This document shows, one piece after another, positions 8,822 to 18,322 of a stretch of 48,737 nucleotides of DNA. Source of the DNA: Neisseria iguanae (lineage in GTDB: Bacteria; Pseudomonadota; Gammaproteobacteria; Burkholderiales; Neisseriaceae); assembly GCF_003013245.1 (NCBI RefSeq), contig NZ_PXYY01000010.1, positions 1-48,737 on the forward strand, read 5' to 3'. Both the position numbers and the translations under genes were made by a program. Position 1 is the first letter of the stretch, and each line of letters opens with the position of its first letter. The notes beneath the pieces were generated by a model. The model saw only the letters and a program-made list of their open reading frames with translations, was not told the DNA's origin and ran no database searches.

Positions 8822-10564
8822 CTAATCCAGCAAAGCATCCACAAATGCGCGCGCGTCAAACGGACGCAAGTCGTCAATGCGTTCGCCTACGCCGATGTAG
8901 CGTACGGGAATCGGGTGGTTGCCGGCCAAGGCGGCAAGAATGCCGCCTTTGGCCGTGCCGTCGAGTTTGGTGACAATCAGGCCGGTCAGACCCAAGGCTT
9001 CGTCGAAGGCTTTAACTTGATTGACAGCGTTTTGGCCGATATTGGCATCCAACACCACGATGATTTCATGCGGTGCCTCGGGCATGGCTTTTTGCAGCAC
9101 GCGTTTTACTTTTTTAATTTCTTCCATCAGGTGCAACTGTGTCGGCAGGCGGCCGGCGGTATCAGCCAACACAATATCAATGCCGCGCGCTTTGGCCGCC
9201 TGCACTGCATCGAAACATACCGCCGCCGAGTCGCCGGTGGATTGCGAAATCACGGTCACGTTGTTGCGCTCGCCCCATGCCTGCAACTGCTCGCGCGCCG
9301 CCGCACGGAAGGTGTCGCCCGCCGCCAACAGCACCGATTTGCCCTGCGATTGGAAATATTTCGCCAGTTTGCCGATAGAAGTGGTTTTACCGGCACCGTT
9401 GATGCCGGCCAGCATAATCACAAACGGCCCTTTGCTGTCGGGCAACACCAAAGGCTGCGCCAAAGGCTTAATCAAATCGTAAATAGCATCTTTCAACGCG
9501 CCGCGCAATTCTCCACTGTCTTTCAATCCTTTCAAGCTCACACGGTCGCGCACGTCTTTCATCAGGTAATTGGTGGCTTCCATGCCCATGTCGCTGGTAA
9601 TCAGAACGGTTTCGAGCTCTTCATACAAATCTTCGTCGATTTTTCCGCCGCCGAACACGCCCGCCAGCGATTTGGCCATTTTGTCACGCGACTTGGCCAA
9701 ACCTTGTTTCAGGCGGGAAGCCCAGCTTGATTTGTTTTGCGTATTGTCTGCTTCCTGCAAAGCCTGTGCGGCAACTGCTGCTGTCGCGGCGGCGGCATTT
9801 TCAACAAGGTTTTCAGACGGCATTGATTCGATTGTTTCGGCTAATATCCCAATGCTTTCCTGCCCACTTACCGTTTCTGCAGGCTCGGCTTCCGCTGCTT
9901 GATTTTCTGCTTTTTCTGCTTCGGAAAACACAGAATCCCAAGCTCTAACCGTCGATTCTTCCACTGCTTTCTGTTGTGCCGGTACTTCAGCTAAAGACGC
10001 TTTTTCTTTAACAGGTTCGAGTTTAACAGATTCAAACACCGCTTCGTCTTTATTGGCGATTTCTTCCGCCGGCTCAGGCGTGACGGATGCGATCTTGGCG
10101 TCTTCCGGTATTTGCACATAATCAATCACCGTTTTGCCATCGTCGGTTGAGATGATTTCTTCTGTGTGCTCGCCCTGTGGCAAAGGTCCGCCCACTGCTT
10201 GGATGGCTGGCGAAATGTTTTCAGACGAAATGTTTTCAGACGGCGTTGCGGTAATGGCTTCCACTTCTGGCGCAATGCTTTCGGTAAGCGTTTCCGTTGT
10301 CGTTGATTGCACAATTTTTTCTTGCCTAACCTGTTTATTTTCAATTGATTCAACTGATAAATCTTCAGCAGGAGGCGCAGTCTTCGCTTTCTCCGCCGCT
10401 TCCTTGGCAAATGCATTTCCCAGCACGGACAGCATGTCTTCGACCGATTGAGGCGGTTCATTGATTGTGTTTGTCACGGTTTGCCCGGGATCGTAACGTT
10501 CGGGTTGCGCCGCTTTTTCATGGGCGGTGTGTTCCTGTTTTTTACGGCGGAAGAAATCGAGCAT
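8822..10564 (-). CDS. ftsY: Signal recognition particle receptor FtsY
   Basis: The SRP receptor GTPase, which brings ribosome-nascent chains to the inner membrane. Residues 1 to about 270 are a long acidic Glu/Ala-rich A domain. The N domain starts near SSWASRLKQGLAKSRDK, and the G domain has G1 GINGAGKTTS (387-396), DTFRAAAREQLQ, DTAGRL, TKLDGTAKGG and a C-terminal GERIDDLRPFD. At 580 residues it exceeds E. coli FtsY (about 497), mostly in the acidic region, and the region carries internal DUS-like cores (SENISSENIS-type repeats). The start at 10564 is preceded by GGAAA. Confidence 0.96.
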   Translation of the reverse strand: MLDFFRRKKQEHTAHEKAAQPERYDPGQTVTNTINEPPQSVEDMLSVLGNAFAKEAAEKAKTAPPAEDLSVESIENKQVRQEKIVQSTTTETLTESIAPEVEAITATPSENISSENISPAIQAVGGPLPQGEHTEEIISTDDGKTVIDYVQIPEDAKIASVTPEPAEEIANKDEAVFESVKLEPVKEKASLAEVPAQQKAVEESTVRAWDSVFSEAEKAENQAAEAEPAETVSGQESIGILAETIESMPSENLVENAAAATAAVAAQALQEADNTQNKSSWASRLKQGLAKSRDKMAKSLAGVFGGGKIDEDLYEELETVLITSDMGMEATNYLMKDVRDRVSLKGLKDSGELRGALKDAIYDLIKPLAQPLVLPDSKGPFVIMLAGINGAGKTTSIGKLAKYFQSQGKSVLLAAGDTFRAAAREQLQAWGERNNVTVISQSTGDSAAVCFDAVQAAKARGIDIVLADTAGRLPTQLHLMEEIKKVKRVLQKAMPEAPHEIIVVLDANIGQNAVNQVKAFDEALGLTGLIVTKLDGTAKGGILAALAGNHPIPVRYIGVGERIDDLRPFDARAFVDALLD

Positions 10565-10695
10565 GGCGTTTCCTTAGAATAAAATGCTTGGGAAAGAGAG
10601 GCTATTGTAGCGTATTTTTTGGAGATAAACAGTATGCCGCGCATAATCAAATCGGTTGGATTCAATCACAGACGGCAATCGTTTTGAATAGGGAA

Positions 10696-10727
10696 AAGGC
10701 CGTCTGAATGGTTTTTCAGACGGCCTT
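10696..10727 (-). terminator. DUS-pair terminator downstream of efeB
   Basis: AAGGCCGTCTGAA at 10696-10708 pairs with 10715-10727. It lies between the 3' end of efeB and the promoter region of ftsY. Confidence 0.65.
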
Positions 10728-10827
10728 GGCAGACGCAATCTTCGGCACATTTTTCCCAATGTGTTTGCCAACCGCGCAATGTCGAACAATACCAAAGTCT
10801 TTCTACGCACCCGGCATCGGATTCGGT

Positions 10828-12096
10828 TTACCCCAGCCCCAGCAGGCCTTGCGCCAAAAAGCCGCCTTTTTCAAATCCCGGCAGAATGAAGAAATAGCCG
10901 CCGCCAAACGGGCTGATGTATTCTTCCAGCGGTTCGCCGTTGAGTAAGTTTTGCACGAAGATAAAGCCGTCTGAAAGGTTGGCTTGATAACAGATAAAAA
11001 TCAGCCCGACATCAAGCTGCCCCGCTTTGGACAGGCCGCGTGAATAATTGAAGGCCCGGCGAAACAACAGGTGTTTTTTCATAAATTCGGCATCACGCGG
11101 ATTGGCAATGCGCATGTGGCTGTCTTTGGGTATGATTTTACCTTCGGGGTCTTTCGCAAAGTCAGCGGTGTCGCTTTCCTTTTTCCCGTCAAGTGGAGCG
11201 CCGCTATATTTTTCGCGGCCGAAAATGGCGTTTTGCTCTTGCAGCGGTGTACGGTCCCAAAATTCCACAAAATGACGGATTATGCGTACGGCCTGGTAGC
11301 TGCCGTTTTTCGCCCATTGCGGCTCATCTTGGCTGTTGGCTGCCACACCTGTCCACAAGACTTGATCGGCGATTTTCGGATCGGCCACATCAGGGTTGCC
11401 CGTGCCGTCGCGGTAGCCTAAGAGATTACGCGCAGCCAGTGCCTGGGGTTCGGCCTTAGGCAGAAAGCCGTCAATGCTCCAACGAATGATGGAAAACGGC
11501 GCAGTGTGTTTCAAAATATCGCGCAGGGCTGCCTGGCAGGTTTCGGGAGAAAACGCGCAAAACTGAATGCTCAAATCACCGTCGCACCAATCTTTTTGCA
11601 ACTTGTCATTGGAAAAATCGCGCATTTCCTGCAAATGCCGCGGTTTTTTGTCTGCCAAACCGTAACGGCTGTCAAACAGGCTGCTGCCGACACCGACGGT
11701 AATCGTCAAACCGTCGGGACGGAATGTTTTACCGAGCAGGCCGCTGCCGGCCGGCGGCATTTTCTCACCAGGGTCTTGGTATTCGCCGCCTTGGGTGAGA
11801 AATTCAATGCGTGCGGTCAGCGTGCGAAACAGCTTTTCCAATTGTTTCACATCGGCCGCCGTCACATCAAAGGCACACATGATGCCAAAAAGCTGGTGCG
11901 GCGTGGTGATACCGGCCTGATGCGCACCTCGGCAATCGTATCTTTGGGCGGAGTGGCGGGCGTAATGCTCAATGGTGGCTTGATTGCCGCGGCGTTCACC
12001 CATAAAATAACCGCCGGCCACACCGAATGCACCGGCAGCCAAAGCAGTTTTGAACAGGGCTCGTTTTGCCGGTTGGGCAGGTTGGTCTGAACTCAT
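10828..12096 (-). CDS. efeB: EfeB: DyP-type haem peroxidase / deferrochelatase
   Basis: The periplasmic dye-decolourising peroxidase of the EfeUOB iron importer. The 422-residue product has a Tat-like signal, KRALFKTALAAGAFGVAGG, where the twin arginine is Lys-Arg. The mature domain has the DyP signature GYRDGTGNP, then DSHMRIANPRD and the C-terminal GLIFICYQAN and FFILPG stretches. It is the last gene of the efeU-efeO-small ORF-efeB cluster on the minus strand, though an efeB-proximal gap of 77 bases follows the small ORF. Family knowledge assigns it to ferrous-to-ferric oxidation or haem iron release. The weakened twin-arginine motif is the one oddity. Confidence 0.95.
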   Translation of the reverse strand: MSSDQPAQPAKRALFKTALAAGAFGVAGGYFMGERRGNQATIEHYARHSAQRYDCRGAHQAGITTPHQLFGIMCAFDVTAADVKQLEKLFRTLTARIEFLTQGGEYQDPGEKMPPAGSGLLGKTFRPDGLTITVGVGSSLFDSRYGLADKKPRHLQEMRDFSNDKLQKDWCDGDLSIQFCAFSPETCQAALRDILKHTAPFSIIRWSIDGFLPKAEPQALAARNLLGYRDGTGNPDVADPKIADQVLWTGVAANSQDEPQWAKNGSYQAVRIIRHFVEFWDRTPLQEQNAIFGREKYSGAPLDGKKESDTADFAKDPEGKIIPKDSHMRIANPRDAEFMKKHLLFRRAFNYSRGLSKAGQLDVGLIFICYQANLSDGFIFVQNLLNGEPLEEYISPFGGGYFFILPGFEKGGFLAQGLLGLG

Positions 12097-12173
12097 ATCT
12101 TTACTCTATAAATAAAATATTAAATCGGAACTGCCGGTTTCAGACGGCCTGAAGCAGGCGGAGACATCTGAAA

Positions 12174-12464
12174 TTATTTTTCAAACGGATTCCGGCTTTT
12201 GGAACCCTTCACTTTCTGCAGATAAAAAGCGCGGTTGGCAATCACCATGCGAACCATTCCGAACGCGGACATCATGGTTGGGGGGCCTAAGGTCATATAA
12301 ACACCGTGTTCGGCATGGGGATAAAGATGCGCCAGCAACATGAAACTGCCGAAATACAGTGCCAAAAAAGGCGCAACCAACAACAGACTCCTACGCCGAA
12401 TACTCCGCACAAAAAAGCAGCATGTGCCTAGACACAAGGCAAAAAATTGTAGCAGCAGAAACAT
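12174..12464 (-). CDS. Small membrane protein within the efe cluster, function unknown
   Basis: A 96-residue product with two or three hydrophobic segments (about 2-20, 26-47 and possibly 55-70), an Arg-rich cytoplasmic loop (SIRRRS) and a basic tail. I do not recognise a family. It sits between efeO and efeB in the same direction, where other efe operons have nothing, so it may be an accessory of iron uptake or an unrelated insertion. The ribosome-binding site before its ATG is weak. Coding potential is moderate: the hydrophobic pattern is coherent, but there is no homology evidence. Confidence 0.5.
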   Translation of the reverse strand: MFLLLQFFALCLGTCCFFVRSIRRRSLLLVAPFLALYFGSFMLLAHLYPHAEHGVYMTLGPPTMMSAFGMVRMVIANRAFYLQKVKGSKSRNPFEK

Positions 12465-12983
12465 TGCCCGTGAAACGGCAAAAACTTCAAAGCTGACTTG
12501 AAAGTCAGTACCGGCGGATTAGTGCCGTATGTTTAAAAAAATTAAATCGCTTTTGCCACGCCTCGGGAAAATCCGGCTGCATGGTGTCTTTATCTATATC
12601 AAAAACCCATTAAACAGCAAACGCAGAATATTTCAGACAACCTAGTTGGTGAAGCTGTCTGAAATCATTTTGCAACTGATGACCGATTTTTTACCTAACC
12701 GAAAACCGATAAACAAAACAATGGCAGGCTGACCTGCATGCACAGTGCGCACCAGCCATAAAAATACCGCCGGAAAGAGCGTCCGCTCCATATAAAAACA
12801 CCTGCGGTTTTATCTTGATTCCCTGTCTTTCAGACGGCTTTTCTATGCATTGGTTTTTTTTTGAAAAATCATTCAATATATAAAAACAGCTCTTATAAAA
12901 CAGACTATTATATTTTAAATTAACAGACGGAGGCCGGACCATTTCCCATGCCTTCACCTGCTTTTTCCTGTCTTTTCAAAATC
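12465..12983. other. 519-base gap inside the efe cluster
   Basis: Between the small membrane ORF and the end of efeO I see no convincing gene. A minus-strand frame at 12691-12957 exists but lacks a ribosome-binding site and a plausible composition. Two DUS-like cores (near 12632 and 12829) are present. The length suggests that efeO and efeB are not tightly co-transcribed. Confidence 0.5.
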
Positions 12984-14141
12984 TTAATTCAAGCCTAAAG
13001 TACCGCGTAATTTACCCAACTCTTCGGCCAAAGTATTGATGGGTGCCTGTAGGGTTTTACGGTCGGTCTCACTGAGTTTGTCGTATGACTCAAAGCCGTC
13101 GGCAGTTTTGTATTTCGCTAAGACTTCATTAACCTTTTTGAAATTGGCATCGACTTTATCCAGCAAGGCTTGATCTTTTTCGGCAATCTGTGTGCGTAAC
13201 AATTCAATGATTTTTTCCGCGCCTTCTACGTTGGCTTGGAAGTCGCTCAAATCGGTGCGGCTGTAACGGTCTTCTTCGCCGCTGATTTTGCTGCCCGCTA
13301 CTTCTTCAATCAACACCGCAGCGCCGCCGACCACTTTGCTTGGCGGGAAGTTCAGCGTGTCGATTTCCTTTTGCAGCTTCTGAACGTCTTCATTCAGCTT
13401 ATCGGCAATTTCCTGCACACCGCCCACGTTTTTTTCTACCCACAACGCATATTCGATACGGTGGAACCCGGTAAATGCGGCATCTTTCACACCGTCTTTG
13501 AAATCGTCTTCACGCGCGTCGATAGCAGGATCAAGTTCGTTGAATAATTCGGCAATCGGCTCGATGCGCTCGTAATGATAACGTGTGGACGCGAACAGCG
13601 ATTTGGCTTTTTCAATGTCTTTGGCTTTCACCGCAGCCACAAATTCAGCAGTTTTTGCGACCAATTCCTTGGCTTCGTTTTGCACATAAGCTTTGTAACC
13701 AGCCAAGGGTTGCGCCAATTTTTCCATGTCCGCTTCGTTGCCTTTATCGACGAAACCGCTGTCGGTCACAATCAGCTTGCCGCGCGGATTGGTCAGCAGG
13801 CCGCAGGTCATTTCGTATTCGCCCGGCAGCAGGGTAACGGTCATTTTGTCGGACAAGCTCGGCGCGATGTTTTCACGTTCGTCAACCACCATCACTCCTT
13901 TGAGAATTTCCCATTCCAGCTTGCGGCCGCTGTTATTTTTAATGTTGAACACGGTCTGGCCGCTGGGTACGGTCAATTCCATTGGTTCGCAGGCAGTATC
14001 GTTTACCGCCACGTTTACCGAACCGTCGGCATTGGCGGCCGGTGCACTGGCGGCGGCAGATTTTTCAGCTTCAGGCGGTTGGCAGCCGGTTACACCCAAA
14101 GCCAAAAGCACGGATAAAGCAGTCAGATTCAATGTCTTCAT
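12984..14141 (-). CDS. efeO: EfeO: cupredoxin plus M75 imelysin-like iron-binding lipoprotein
   Basis: The periplasmic iron-binding component of EfeUOB. From the ATG at 14141 ([10 protein letters not shown]) the 385-residue product has a signal ending in a lipobox, VTGC (Cys20), so it is probably lipid-anchored. A cupredoxin domain follows (about 45-128) with candidate metal ligands Cys51, Glu77, Met111 and Cys113 in a [10 protein letters not shown] context. The M75 domain then carries the [10 protein letters not shown] motif (HxxE, His227/Glu230). The frame opens 14 codons earlier at 14183, but the internal Met gives a proper signal peptide. It lies downstream of efeU with a 200-base spacer. 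Confidence 0.95.
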   Translation of the reverse strand: MKTLNLTALSVLLALGVTGCQPPEAEKSAAASAPAANADGSVNVAVNDTACEPMELTVPSGQTVFNIKNNSGRKLEWEILKGVMVVDERENIAPSLSDKMTVTLLPGEYEMTCGLLTNPRGKLIVTDSGFVDKGNEADMEKLAQPLAGYKAYVQNEAKELVAKTAEFVAAVKAKDIEKAKSLFASTRYHYERIEPIAELFNELDPAIDAREDDFKDGVKDAAFTGFHRIEYALWVEKNVGGVQEIADKLNEDVQKLQKEIDTLNFPPSKVVGGAAVLIEEVAGSKISGEEDRYSRTDLSDFQANVEGAEKIIELLRTQIAEKDQALLDKVDANFKKVNEVLAKYKTADGFESYDKLSETDRKTLQAPINTLAEELGKLRGTLGLN

Positions 14142-14344
14142 TTTTGCATACCTTTTTTCATATTTTTGTTGAAAAACACACAACAGGCCGAAACCTTGGT
14201 CACACGCCGGATTTGGGTACCGTTCTAAAACCGGACAAGCGCGGAATGTGCAGAAATATCACGAATAAGGCCAGACGTTCAAGAAACAGCACGGAGAAAT
14301 GTGTCAAGAATAGGGATTTTGCAAAAGTCTCCGGCCGTCTGAAA

Positions 14345-15181
14345 TTACTGCGGCAGCCCGGTTTGGGAAACATCCCGCGCGTCATGCCAAAACCAAATCA
14401 TTACCGGTATCAGATACAGCAGCCACGCCAGCATTTCGCCCTGCGTCGGGTGGTCGGTGTAGCCGAAAAAACCGCCCAGCAGCACACCGAGCGGGCTGTC
14501 TTCATGCAGATAGGCTGACGAATCGAACACAATTCCCTGCAAATGATTCCACACACCTGCCTCATGCAGCGCACGCAGCGAACCGGACAGCAGGCCGGCG
14601 GCCACTAAAATCAGAAACGCACCTGTCCAGTGGAAAAATTTTGTCAAATTCAGACGTATACCACCCTGATACAGCAAAAAACCAATCACCACAGCCGCCA
14701 CCAACCCTGCCACCGCACCGACGGGCATGGCTGCCGTCGGACTTTGCTGAAACACCGCCAACAGGAAAAACACGCTCTCCAACCCTTCACGCGCCACCGC
14801 CAAAAAAGCCATGCCGACCAACGCCCAGCCTTGTCCTCTGCCTTGGTTCAAGGCCGCCCGAACCGAATCGTGCAAGTGGCGTTTCATCGATTTGGCGGCT
14901 TTTTTCATCCACAAAATCATGTACGTCAGCATCGCCACCGCCACCAAGCCAATCACGCCAACCACCAATTCCTGCTGCTTTTGCGGAATTTCACCCGTGA
15001 CCCGATGAATACCCCAACCCAAACCGAAACACAAAAAAGCCGCCAATACCACACCCAACCACACTTTGGGCATCAGGTGCGCGTGTCCTGACTGTTTTAA
15101 AAACCCGGCGACAATACCGACAATCAACGCGGCTTCAATGCCTTCGCGCAGCATAATCAGAAAAGCAATCAACATGGCCAA
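14345..15181 (-). CDS. efeU: EfeU: FTR1-family iron permease
   Basis: The inner-membrane iron channel of EfeUOB, homologous to yeast Ftr1p. Both iron-coordinating motifs are present: REGIEA at residues 12-17 and REGLES at 131-136, each within a hydrophobic helix, in a 278-residue protein with about seven helices. A second ATG at 15175 (MLIAFLIMLREG) would place the motif exactly as in E. coli EfeU and is an equally likely start. It is the first gene of the cluster, and a candidate Fur box lies upstream at 15244-15266. Confidence 0.94.
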   Translation of the reverse strand: MAMLIAFLIMLREGIEAALIVGIVAGFLKQSGHAHLMPKVWLGVVLAAFLCFGLGWGIHRVTGEIPQKQQELVVGVIGLVAVAMLTYMILWMKKAAKSMKRHLHDSVRAALNQGRGQGWALVGMAFLAVAREGLESVFFLLAVFQQSPTAAMPVGAVAGLVAAVVIGFLLYQGGIRLNLTKFFHWTGAFLILVAAGLLSGSLRALHEAGVWNHLQGIVFDSSAYLHEDSPLGVLLGGFFGYTDHPTQGEMLAWLLYLIPVMIWFWHDARDVSQTGLPQ

Positions 15182-15243
15182 AGGCTTTCGAGAAATGTAA
15201 GATTAATGTGGTTATCCAACTTGGCCTGTCAATATAGGCCTAT

Positions 15244-15266
15244 TGATAAGCAAATGCAAATTATTT
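15244..15266 (-). promoter_or_regulatory. Candidate Fur box upstream of efeU
   Basis: TGATAAG-CAAATGC-AAATTATT resembles a degenerate Fur operator (imperfect match to the GATAAT-type hexamer array), about 65-85 bases before the efeU start. Iron control of efe genes is common, but the match here is only partial. The rest of the gap 15182-15529 holds an AT-rich stretch and an imperfect DUS pair near 15486-15514. Confidence 0.3.
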
Positions 15267-15529
15267 TTATTTCTTAAAGTGTTGTAAGCCATTTAAATTT
15301 TTTAATGTATCGCATGCTAACCACTTGACAACGCAAGCCTCCGCGACAGACATCCTTTCCGCTTGTCCATTCAAGCGTAATGCTTTTCAGCAGCCTATCG
15401 CAGACGCGCGGCGATTCTGTGCTAGAATCAAACCCCGCAGGCTGGCGGCAATATTGCCACGATGCTGTTTCCCTTGTTTTTCATACCGTCTGAAACCCGT
15501 GTTCAGACGGCCTTAACGACTCAAAAGCC

Positions 15530-16855
15530 ATGAAAAAAACCCTGTTCCGCACTGCCTTATTGGGTATCACCGCTGCGCTGCTGGCTGCCTGTCCGAGCAA
15601 GAGCGTCAAAAAATTACCGACCATCGACCAAACCGTTATCAGCGGCCCCGACCGACCGACCGGTACACCGCACCCTGCCGGCACCACCGTCACACCGGGC
15701 GGCAATGCCGCTTATCTCGCCGTGCCGCACAACACCATGCCGCAATGGAACAGTCAGAATTTCGTCAAAAGCCTGCAATCGTTCAAACTCGGCTGCGACA
15801 AGCTGAAAAACCGCAACGGCTGGCAGGACGTGTGTGCCCAAGCTGCGCAAACACCTTTGGATCAAACCGCCGCCAAATCGTTTTTCGAACGCTATTTCAC
15901 CCCGTGGCAGGTGAGCGGCAACGGCTCACAGGCCGGCACGGTAACCGGCTATTACGAACCGGTATTACACGGCAACACCGCGCAGACCAACAAAGCGCGT
16001 TTCCCGATTTACGGCATTCCGTACGATTTTGTTTCGGTGCCGCTGTCATCTGCCCAGCGCAACAGCAAAGGCATCGTGCGCGTGCGCCAAACCGGCCAAA
16101 ACACCGGCGCGATTACCGCCGACGGCACCCACACCGCCAACCTGTCGCAATTCCCGATTACCGCCCGCTCAACTTCGATTAAAGGTCGTTTCGCCGGCAG
16201 CCAATTCATTCCATATTACACCCGCGCGCAAATCAACGCCGGTGCACTCAATGGCAAAGCACCGATTTTAGGGTACGCTGAAGATCCGGTCGAACTGTTT
16301 TTCATGCACATCCAAGGTTCAGGCCGTCTGAAAACCCCGAAAGGCGAATACGTGCGCCTCGGTTTTGCCGATAAAAACGAATATTCCTACGTTTCCATCG
16401 GCCGCTACATGGCTGATCACGGCTACCTGCCTTTGGACCAAACCACCATGCAGGGCATCAAAACCTACATGCAGCAAAACACCCACCGCTTGGCTGAAAT
16501 CTTGGGTCAAAACCCAAGCTACATTTTTTTCCGTAAACTGGAAGGCAACAGCGACGACGGCCCGATCGGTGCGTTGGGTACGCCGTTGATGGGCGAATAC
16601 GCCGGTGCCGTCGACCGCCACTACATCACACTGGGTGCGCCTTTATTCGTCGCCACCGCCCACCCGGTTACCAACAAAGCCCTCAACCGCCTGATTATGG
16701 CGCAAGACACCGGCAGCGCGATTAAAGGCGCTGTACGCGTGGACTATTTCTGGGGTTACGGCGACGAAGCCGGCAATGTTGCAGGCAAACAGAAAACCAC
16801 CGGCTACGTGTGGCAATTGCTGCCCAACGGCATGGCACCGGAGTATCGTCCGTAA
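15530..16855 (+). CDS. mltA: Membrane-bound lytic murein transglycosylase A (GNA33)
   Basis: Cleaves the MurNAc-GlcNAc bond of peptidoglycan with formation of 1,6-anhydro ends. The 441-residue product starts with a lipoprotein signal ending LLAAC (Cys21) and is then close to N. meningitidis GNA33 throughout: FERYFTPWQV, VTGYYEPVL, AEDPVELFFMHIQGSGRL and the catalytic-domain end GAVRVDYFWGYGDEAG. The family's catalytic Asp lies in the VDYFWG segment. It is preceded by an imperfect DUS pair and followed by the bacteriocin peptide gene 91 bases on. Confidence 0.96.
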   Translation: MKKTLFRTALLGITAALLAACPSKSVKKLPTIDQTVISGPDRPTGTPHPAGTTVTPGGNAAYLAVPHNTMPQWNSQNFVKSLQSFKLGCDKLKNRNGWQDVCAQAAQTPLDQTAAKSFFERYFTPWQVSGNGSQAGTVTGYYEPVLHGNTAQTNKARFPIYGIPYDFVSVPLSSAQRNSKGIVRVRQTGQNTGAITADGTHTANLSQFPITARSTSIKGRFAGSQFIPYYTRAQINAGALNGKAPILGYAEDPVELFFMHIQGSGRLKTPKGEYVRLGFADKNEYSYVSIGRYMADHGYLPLDQTTMQGIKTYMQQNTHRLAEILGQNPSYIFFRKLEGNSDDGPIGALGTPLMGEYAGAVDRHYITLGAPLFVATAHPVTNKALNRLIMAQDTGSAIKGAVRVDYFWGYGDEAGNVAGKQKTTGYVWQLLPNGMAPEYRP

Positions 16856-16946
16856 CATGCCTCAATTTATGTCTATCTTTTTTTCATATTATTGACGTTT
16901 TCTTCATCGATTAGCCGTTTTTTTAAAATAGAGAAAGGAACTCAAG

Positions 16947-17063
16947 ATGCGTGAATTGACTATTCAAAATTTGGAAATTGTTGGAGGCTCCGTAGGTATC
17001 CCAAGGGCTGTAGTAGGAGGTATCGCCAGTTTGGCTGCATATTCAGGCCTTGTTGCAGGATAG
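16947..17063 (+). CDS. Truncated bacteriocin-like peptide with double-glycine leader
   Basis: A 38-codon ORF, too short for usual ORF cut-offs, with a good ribosome-binding site (AGAAAGGAA, 7 bases before the ATG). It reads MRELTIQNLEIVGG, a typical double-glycine leader (compare MRTLTLNELDSVSGG of microcin V), followed by a short Gly/Ala/Val-rich core of 24 residues (SVGIPRAVVGGIASLAAYSG...). Such leaders are cut by C39-peptidase ABC exporters, and a decayed exporter of that kind lies directly opposite on the other strand. The core stops exactly where exporter sequence begins, so the peptide gene is probably truncated. It could still be translated. Confidence 0.65.
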   Translation: MRELTIQNLEIVGGSVGIPRAVVGGIASLAAYSGLVAG

Positions 17064-17985
17064 CGGAATGACACATTTTCCAAGCGGATCCCAATGCCGC
17101 CTTCCAGATTGGGAATACCGGTGTCCGGTGTGCGCCCGCTTTCCGTTTCGGTCAACACAATATCGGCCAAACGCTCACCGTGAAGCGACAGAATTTTTAC
17201 TTCTACAAACTGATTAACCAGCGAACCGATGCGGCTTTCAAATTGGCTTTTGTAGGCTAAAAAAGCCATAAACACACCTACGGTAAACACCCCGTCCAAA
17301 ATATCCAGCGCCTCCCAATACACAATCAGAATATTGGCCATACCGAATAAAAACGTGTTGGCAAAGCCGAACCAAATGTCCGGCTTCTGCGCCGTCAGCC
17401 TTGTATTGACCGTATCCACAAACAAGCCCATCCATGTACCGTACCGCTGCGTGCTTTTGCCGAACTGCTTGGCTGTCTGCACGCCGCGTATGGTTTTTAT
17501 AAAATTAAGTGTTCTGCTTGGTGGCGTGTACAATATTTTCTTCCGTGGCACGCCGCAGCGGATAATAAGCAACCCAGCGGATTAAAAATATAAATCAGCA
17601 GTGTCACCAATACCACCATGGTCAGCTTCGGGCTGTACGCCACCAACATCAGCGTGAACGTAAATACCGCCATCAGGCTGTTGGGAATCAACACGAAAAA
17701 AGTAGACGTGAGCGTGTTTTGAATGTTATCGGCCGCACTAAAACATGACACCGCATCACCCAAATGCCGCTTGCTGAAATAATCCGTCGGCAAGTCCAGC
17801 AACCTCTTAAAAATATTCGATTTCCACTGCATACTTAGCATTGTAGCAAAGTGTATTCCCACCCAAGATTGCAGCAGCGACACACCTTGCTGCACCAACA
17901 TCAGCAAGCCGAAACCTAAAGCCAGAGTAACCAGTAAATTACGGTCGGCGGTTACGATCACATGGTCGATAACCCAGTCATTTGG
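17064..17985 (-). pseudogene. Remnant of a bacteriocin-exporter-type ABC transporter (CvaB-like)
   Basis: Two minus-strand frames spell the transmembrane domain of a CvaB/LagD-type exporter: WVIDHVIVTADRNLLVTLA, then DYFSKRHLGDAVSCF, and after a frameshift near 17505-17580, FIKTIRGVQTAKQFGKS and KSQFESRIGSLVNQFVEVK, into the start of the nucleotide-binding domain (RLENVSFRY). There it ends: no Walker A or B motif and no signature remain. The N-terminal C39 peptidase is also missing; homology fades at about 17985 with a stop in frame. A fragment of this kind cannot be active. It marks the former export machinery for the peptide at 16947. Confidence 0.85.
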
Positions 17986-18322
17986 ATATTGCCAATGAAA
18001 AAGCCGTTAACAATCATTTGAAAAATCTGCCGTTTACCAAAAGCATGGCCAGCCCAACGAAAAGAAACCGTAGAATCTGCCGACCGGATTTTTGATTTGG
18101 CAGCTTGAAACATTCGGCTGAAATAAAACAGGCCGTCTGAACCCTTTTTGCACACGAAATCGACACAATTTCAGCAAAACCGTTCAGACGGCCTTTTTCA
18201 CGTCTGGATAAAATTTTTACCGCTATGTCCACAAAGCAGCGAAAATCCTTATAATTCCAAATAAAACCTAATTTTTACGCCAAAACCTTGTATTTTGGCG
18301 ATTGATAAAGCGAACACTCTCT
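17986..18322. other. Gap upstream of murA with unidentified remnant
   Basis: The minus strand at 18014-18155 encodes a short hydrophobic stretch (LRFLFVGLAMLLVNG) without recognisable family, possibly the other side of the exporter deletion. A widely spaced inverted DUS pair lies at about 18131-18196. The last 100 bases lead into murA. Confidence 0.4.

Noticed and set aside
8915..9730. 271-codon plus-strand ORF
   Set aside because: It lies entirely antisense to ftsY, whose motifs are unambiguous; it has no ribosome-binding site and no recognisable product.
12691..12957. 88-codon minus-strand ORF between efeO and the small membrane gene
   Set aside because: No ribosome-binding site, odd Cys-rich end, no recognised family.
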